DNA from: JAXGPP01 sp964436865
Lineage (GTDB): Bacteria > Planctomycetota > Planctomycetia > Pirellulales > Thermoguttaceae
Reading direction: 5' to 3'
Length of the DNA stretch: 7,446 bases
Assembly: GCA_964436865.1 (NCBI GenBank)
Contig: CAYTFK010000337.1
Location: 1-7,446 of the forward strand
The number at the start of each line of letters is the position of its first letter. The first letter of the stretch is position 1. The notes below the pieces were generated by a model. The model was not told the DNA's origin. It made no database searches and worked only from the letters and a program-made list of their open reading frames with translations. This document shows positions 4,987-7,446 of the stretch, in pieces. Both the position numbers and the translations under genes were made by a program.

Positions 4987-6651
4987 CTACTGACTGAGGT
5001 CCGTCGGGTTGGCCGACGAGGGTGGTGGATCGAGAAACAAGTCGCCCTCCTCGAACTGCCACGGATCGACTTGAACGCCTCCACCATCAATCCTATCCGC
5101 ACCGACGCTATAAAGCAGGTACCCGACCTTTGCCTTGCGGTAGACCAGCGGCCGGTCCGAGAGCGGATCGATCGGAAGTTCGGGCAGATAGTCCGGAACG
5201 AGTTCCTTGAGCCGCTCCGGCAGCCCGCCCTCCTCCAGCCGGTACGCTCGGAGGGCCAACTCACAAGCGAGCAGGCGCAGCTTGGCCCGATGCTGATCAG
5301 CGAGGTGCGATGTCGCCTCATCCGTGCCGTGCGGAGATGCAACGCCCAAGGCGGGCTCGATGCGGGCTTTCCATCCAAAGACGACATCCTCCCAGAGTCG
5401 ATCATGTTCAAGAATCTCGTCGAACTCCGGCTGCGACTTGTCCAGGGCTCGCAGTTTTGCCGCCAGTTCGCGGCATCGGACGGCATCGAGTTTGTCTCGC
5501 GCGAGGCGGATTCTTTCGATGCCGATGCCCTGAAAGGCCATGCCGGTGAGGAAATGGACGACAAGTCCGCCACGTGAGACCGTCTGCCCGAGGCGAACCG
5601 CGTCGCAATAACTTCTGACCGCGTTGTCGAGACGTCCCTCCCGCTCGGCGAACTGCCCTTCGATCGAGAACGCCCGTGCGAGCCGACGAAGATCCGTCAA
5701 GGAACCCAAATTCAAGTCTGCTTCGGTGTACACGAGCGGCACCAGCGACCGCTGAGCCAAGCCCCGCCTGGCAAGATCGAGCGCCTGACGATTCACCGCG
5801 ACAAACGACTGCAACTCGGCATCACCCGCGCTGTCGACCACTTGCGACAGCGAGTCCGCCGCCGGAGTGATCAGTTTGGCTGCCGCAACGATCGTGTCGT
5901 AGCCATTCGGCTCGGGTGGCGCGACCGGCGGTGGAGAGCGACTCGGAGGCCCGAGCCGAATGCCTACCACGGTCGGGGGCATGAGCACGATTGACGAAAC
6001 GGTCACGAGTGCCACTCGCGCCGCGTTTTGCCAACGGATCTGCTGCGGCTCAGTAGCTCCCAGCCAGCCGCTGCGCCGAGCCAGCTTCAGCCACAAGACC
6101 ATCAGCACCGACCAGGGGACCAGGAACACTGCCAGTCCGCGAACAAAGGGCCATAGTTTCCCGAATGCCTCCCAGGCGGCGACAAGCGTCGATAGAACAA
6201 ACAATGCCGGGCTGTAATGGAAGACCCCGGCAACCAATTCCGGAAGCACGTCCATCCTAGGCACGCCGATCACGAACGCGATTGAGCCCAGCAGACTTTC
6301 CTCGCCTCCCGGCAGCCATTGCCGCACCGGCACGCGGGCAAGAAACGCCGCCATAGCGGCGACGATCACTGCCACGAGCAGCAGGTCGTCCAGGCTGAAC
6401 CGCACGTGGCGCCGGCGGACCGCGCGGTACGTCCAGAGCACGGCCACCACGATCGCGGCCTGGAGAAAGAACACAGCCACCGGTTCATACGCCCCGACGA
6501 GCACGCCCGCGCCCAACAGCCCGCCGAGGACCGCCGTACCGACGAACCAGTGCGTGCGGCCGAGCCCAATCCAGATCCCCAGCAGGCCCACGACCGTGTG
6601 GATGAGCACCGCCAGGACCGCCACCGGGATGAACAGATCCCAGTTGACCAC
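4987..6651 (-). CDS. Large membrane-anchored protein of unknown function
   Basis: A 554-residue protein with no family I can name. Residues 1-230 hold about seven or eight hydrophobic segments (near 7-30, 36-54, 57-74, 88-105, 118-131, 146-160, 168-190, 210-230), including RFSLDDLLLVAVIVAA (84-99), a segment style common in planctomycete membrane proteins. A Pro-rich linker (234-248) leads to a helical soluble domain (250-480) containing FVAVNRQALDLARRGL (283-298) and LARAFSIEGQFAEREGRL (324-341), TPR-like in feel. The C-terminus has LPIDPLSDRPLVYRKAKVGYLLYSVGADRIDGGG (about 492-525), a pseudopilin/secretin-like tail seen in many planctomycete proteins. The start is set at the GTG at 6651 (MVNWDLF) because GGGAG lies 7 nt upstream and the first helix begins directly; a GTG at 6705 is in frame but adds 18 polar residues. 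The zinc-ribbon gene follows after 9 nt. A decayed fragment of a paralogue lies upstream. Confidence 0.8.
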   Translation of the reverse strand: MVNWDLFIPVAVLAVLIHTVVGLLGIWIGLGRTHWFVGTAVLGGLLGAGVLVGAYEPVAVFFLQAAIVVAVLWTYRAVRRRHVRFSLDDLLLVAVIVAAMAAFLARVPVRQWLPGGEESLLGSIAFVIGVPRMDVLPELVAGVFHYSPALFVLSTLVAAWEAFGKLWPFVRGLAVFLVPWSVLMVLWLKLARRSGWLGATEPQQIRWQNAARVALVTVSSIVLMPPTVVGIRLGPPSRSPPPVAPPEPNGYDTIVAAAKLITPAADSLSQVVDSAGDAELQSFVAVNRQALDLARRGLAQRSLVPLVYTEADLNLGSLTDLRRLARAFSIEGQFAEREGRLDNAVRSYCDAVRLGQTVSRGGLVVHFLTGMAFQGIGIERIRLARDKLDAVRCRELAAKLRALDKSQPEFDEILEHDRLWEDVVFGWKARIEPALGVASPHGTDEATSHLADQHRAKLRLLACELALRAYRLEEGGLPERLKELVPDYLPELPIDPLSDRPLVYRKAKVGYLLYSVGADRIDGGGVQVDPWQFEEGDLFLDPPPSSANPTDLSQ

Positions 6652-7096
6652 AACTTCACTCCCTGCCCATGGCCTGTCTCGCCCCGACAGGGATTTTAAC
6701 GCCACCCGGCGTGCGTCGCCACGGCGTGCGAGTGTGGCAGGAGACGACCTTCTCGCTCTGCGAACTGGGCCTCAACGGGAAAGACCCGCGCGAGGTCTCG
6801 GGCCGTCATTTGATCCGCCCCGCTCTTCGGTGGGCGAGAGCGTGCAGCGGCGGCACTATTGACGGCTGAGGCAGCCCCGCCTCGCGAAATCCAGGGCTGC
6901 GCGATTCTGTTCGACAAAGTGACGCAACTCGGTGTCTGAGGCGGCATCGAACCGAGCGGGCAATCCGCATACACTTGGAGAGATGCTGGAGTACATTGAC
7001 GGCAGTCCAGGCAACCCGCCAGACTCGTCTCTGACAAAAGACAGCGGTCGTTCGGGCGGCCCTGGGCTACACTCGTCTGAAAAGGAGCGGAATGGA
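6652..7096. other. Intergenic region between divergent genes
   Basis: This 445 bp stretch has no intact gene. Most of it (6741-6996) is the paralogue fragment described separately. 6652-6740 carries the ribosome binding site of the 6651-4987 gene and an in-frame upstream GTG, with no recognisable promoter. 6997-7096 should contain the promoter of the plus-strand gene at 7097; I see its AAAGGAG at 7081-7087 but no convincing -10/-35 pair. A 113-codon reading frame on the minus strand (7037-6696) crosses it, but only its last third matches the paralogue. Confidence 0.6.
6741..6996 (-). pseudogene. Decayed fragment of a paralogue of the 6651-4987 gene
   Basis: Two minus-strand reading frames match consecutive parts of the large membrane protein. 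In one frame (6996 to the TAG at 6858-6856, 46 codons) FDAASDTELRHFVEQNRAALDFARRG parallels residues ~272-297 of the intact protein (DSAGDAELQSFVAVNRQALDLARRG). In another frame, ending at 6741, DLARVFPVEAQFAEREGRL parallels residues ~322-341 (RRLARAFSIEGQFAEREGRL). The order and approximate spacing are the same as in the intact gene, but a stop codon and a frame change lie between them, and the N-terminal membrane part and C-terminal tail are missing. It is therefore a broken remnant of a second family member, diverged rather than a recent copy. A very short expressed peptide from 6996-6856 cannot be excluded but has no good ribosome binding site that I can see. Confidence 0.75.
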
Positions 7097-7446
7097 ATGT
7101 CAGACCAGCGAGACTGTTTTGAAACCAGCGAACCCGTTCAATTCAGTTTGCGATCGTTCCTGATCGCCACCTGCGCCTTAGGGCTTGCCGCGGGCCTCTT
7201 CGGGCGGCTGTTCTTCCAGAATCCGCGTGCCTTTGCGATAACCTTGTCGGTACTCTCCACGGTGGGCCCGTTCGTCCTGGCCGTGGCAACAATCCTCTGG
7301 CTCGCGCTTCGCAGGAAACGGACTGCGCCGACCCTGCTCTGCGGCCGTTGCCGTCAGAAGCTCTCCCTGGATAGTGAAGAGCCTCCGGCAAGTTGCCCGG
7401 CGTGCTCGGCTAGCCTTGCTGGGCCGGGAGCTCTGGTGCTCCTGCC
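7097..7446 (+). CDS. Membrane protein with zinc ribbon, partial at window edge
   Basis: The first 116 codons of a gene that runs off the right end. ATG at 7097 has AAAGGAG (7081-7087) 9 nt upstream. Residues 15-40 (QFSLRSFLIATCALGLAAGLFGRLFF) form a first helix with the FSLR-x-x-L opening typical of many planctomycete membrane proteins, and residues 47-71 form a second, closed by basic LRRKR. A zinc ribbon follows: C82-x2-C85 and C100-x2-C103 (LLCGRCRQK, SCPACSA). With a short N-terminus and two helices, the ribbon should face the cytosol. It is divergent from the large membrane protein gene, which also carries an RFSL helix and is paired with a zinc-ribbon gene, so these may belong to related lineage-specific families. 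No function can be assigned. Confidence 0.75.
   Translation, partial: MSDQRDCFETSEPVQFSLRSFLIATCALGLAAGLFGRLFFQNPRAFAITLSVLSTVGPFVLAVATILWLALRRKRTAPTLLCGRCRQKLSLDSEEPPASCPACSASLAGPGALVLL

Noticed and set aside
4447..5577. A 376-codon plus-strand open frame starting in the right repeat
   Set aside because: It runs antisense through the zinc-ribbon gene and the large membrane protein gene, both better supported by start signals and motifs.

Overview
The window looks like a piece of a GC-rich Planctomycetota chromosome, probably from a draft or metagenome assembly because it contains a run of 100 Ns. The basis is gene style: two adjacent Tat-exported proteins of the kind these bacteria carry in large numbers (a sugar isomerase-type TIM barrel and a Gfo/Idh/MocA dehydrogenase), membrane proteins with the recurring 'RFSL-x-x-LL' segment, a C-terminal 'YSVGAD-DGGG' motif, and a long-form GxxExxY protein. 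I cannot place it below phylum.

Layout. 35-970 (+) encodes a YihY/BrkB-type inner-membrane protein. It converges on a minus-strand pair, 3308-2352 (exported TIM-barrel isomerase/epimerase) followed after 35 nt by 2316-1009 (exported Gfo/Idh/MocA oxidoreductase), which looks like a two-gene sugar-handling operon. 3428-4509 is the accessory part: a PD-(D/E)XK-type GxxExxY gene (4279-3488, minus) between two same-orientation copies of a ~75 bp palindromic, purine/pyrimidine-asymmetric repeat, with a gap of unknown true size (4335-4434) directly against the right copy. 6651-4987 (minus) is a large membrane-anchored protein of unknown function, followed after 9 nt by 4977-4531, a small zinc-ribbon protein with two copies of an SLDEMPPEIR motif. 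Upstream of these, 6996-6741 (minus) holds a decayed fragment of a second copy of the 6651-4987 gene. The window ends inside a plus-strand gene (7097 onward) for a two-helix membrane protein with a cytosolic-type zinc ribbon.

How they may work together. The isomerase and dehydrogenase could act in one periplasmic sugar or inositol oxidation/epimerisation route; no substrate can be named. The large membrane protein and zinc-ribbon protein are probably co-transcribed. The most interesting object is the nuclease-like GxxExxY gene with its two flanking hairpin repeats: the left repeat supplies the last codons and stop of the nuclease gene, and the assembly gap starts exactly where the right repeat begins. 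This fits a multi-copy, possibly mobile or repeat-propagating cassette, but a simple repeated 3'-end hairpin is an alternative.
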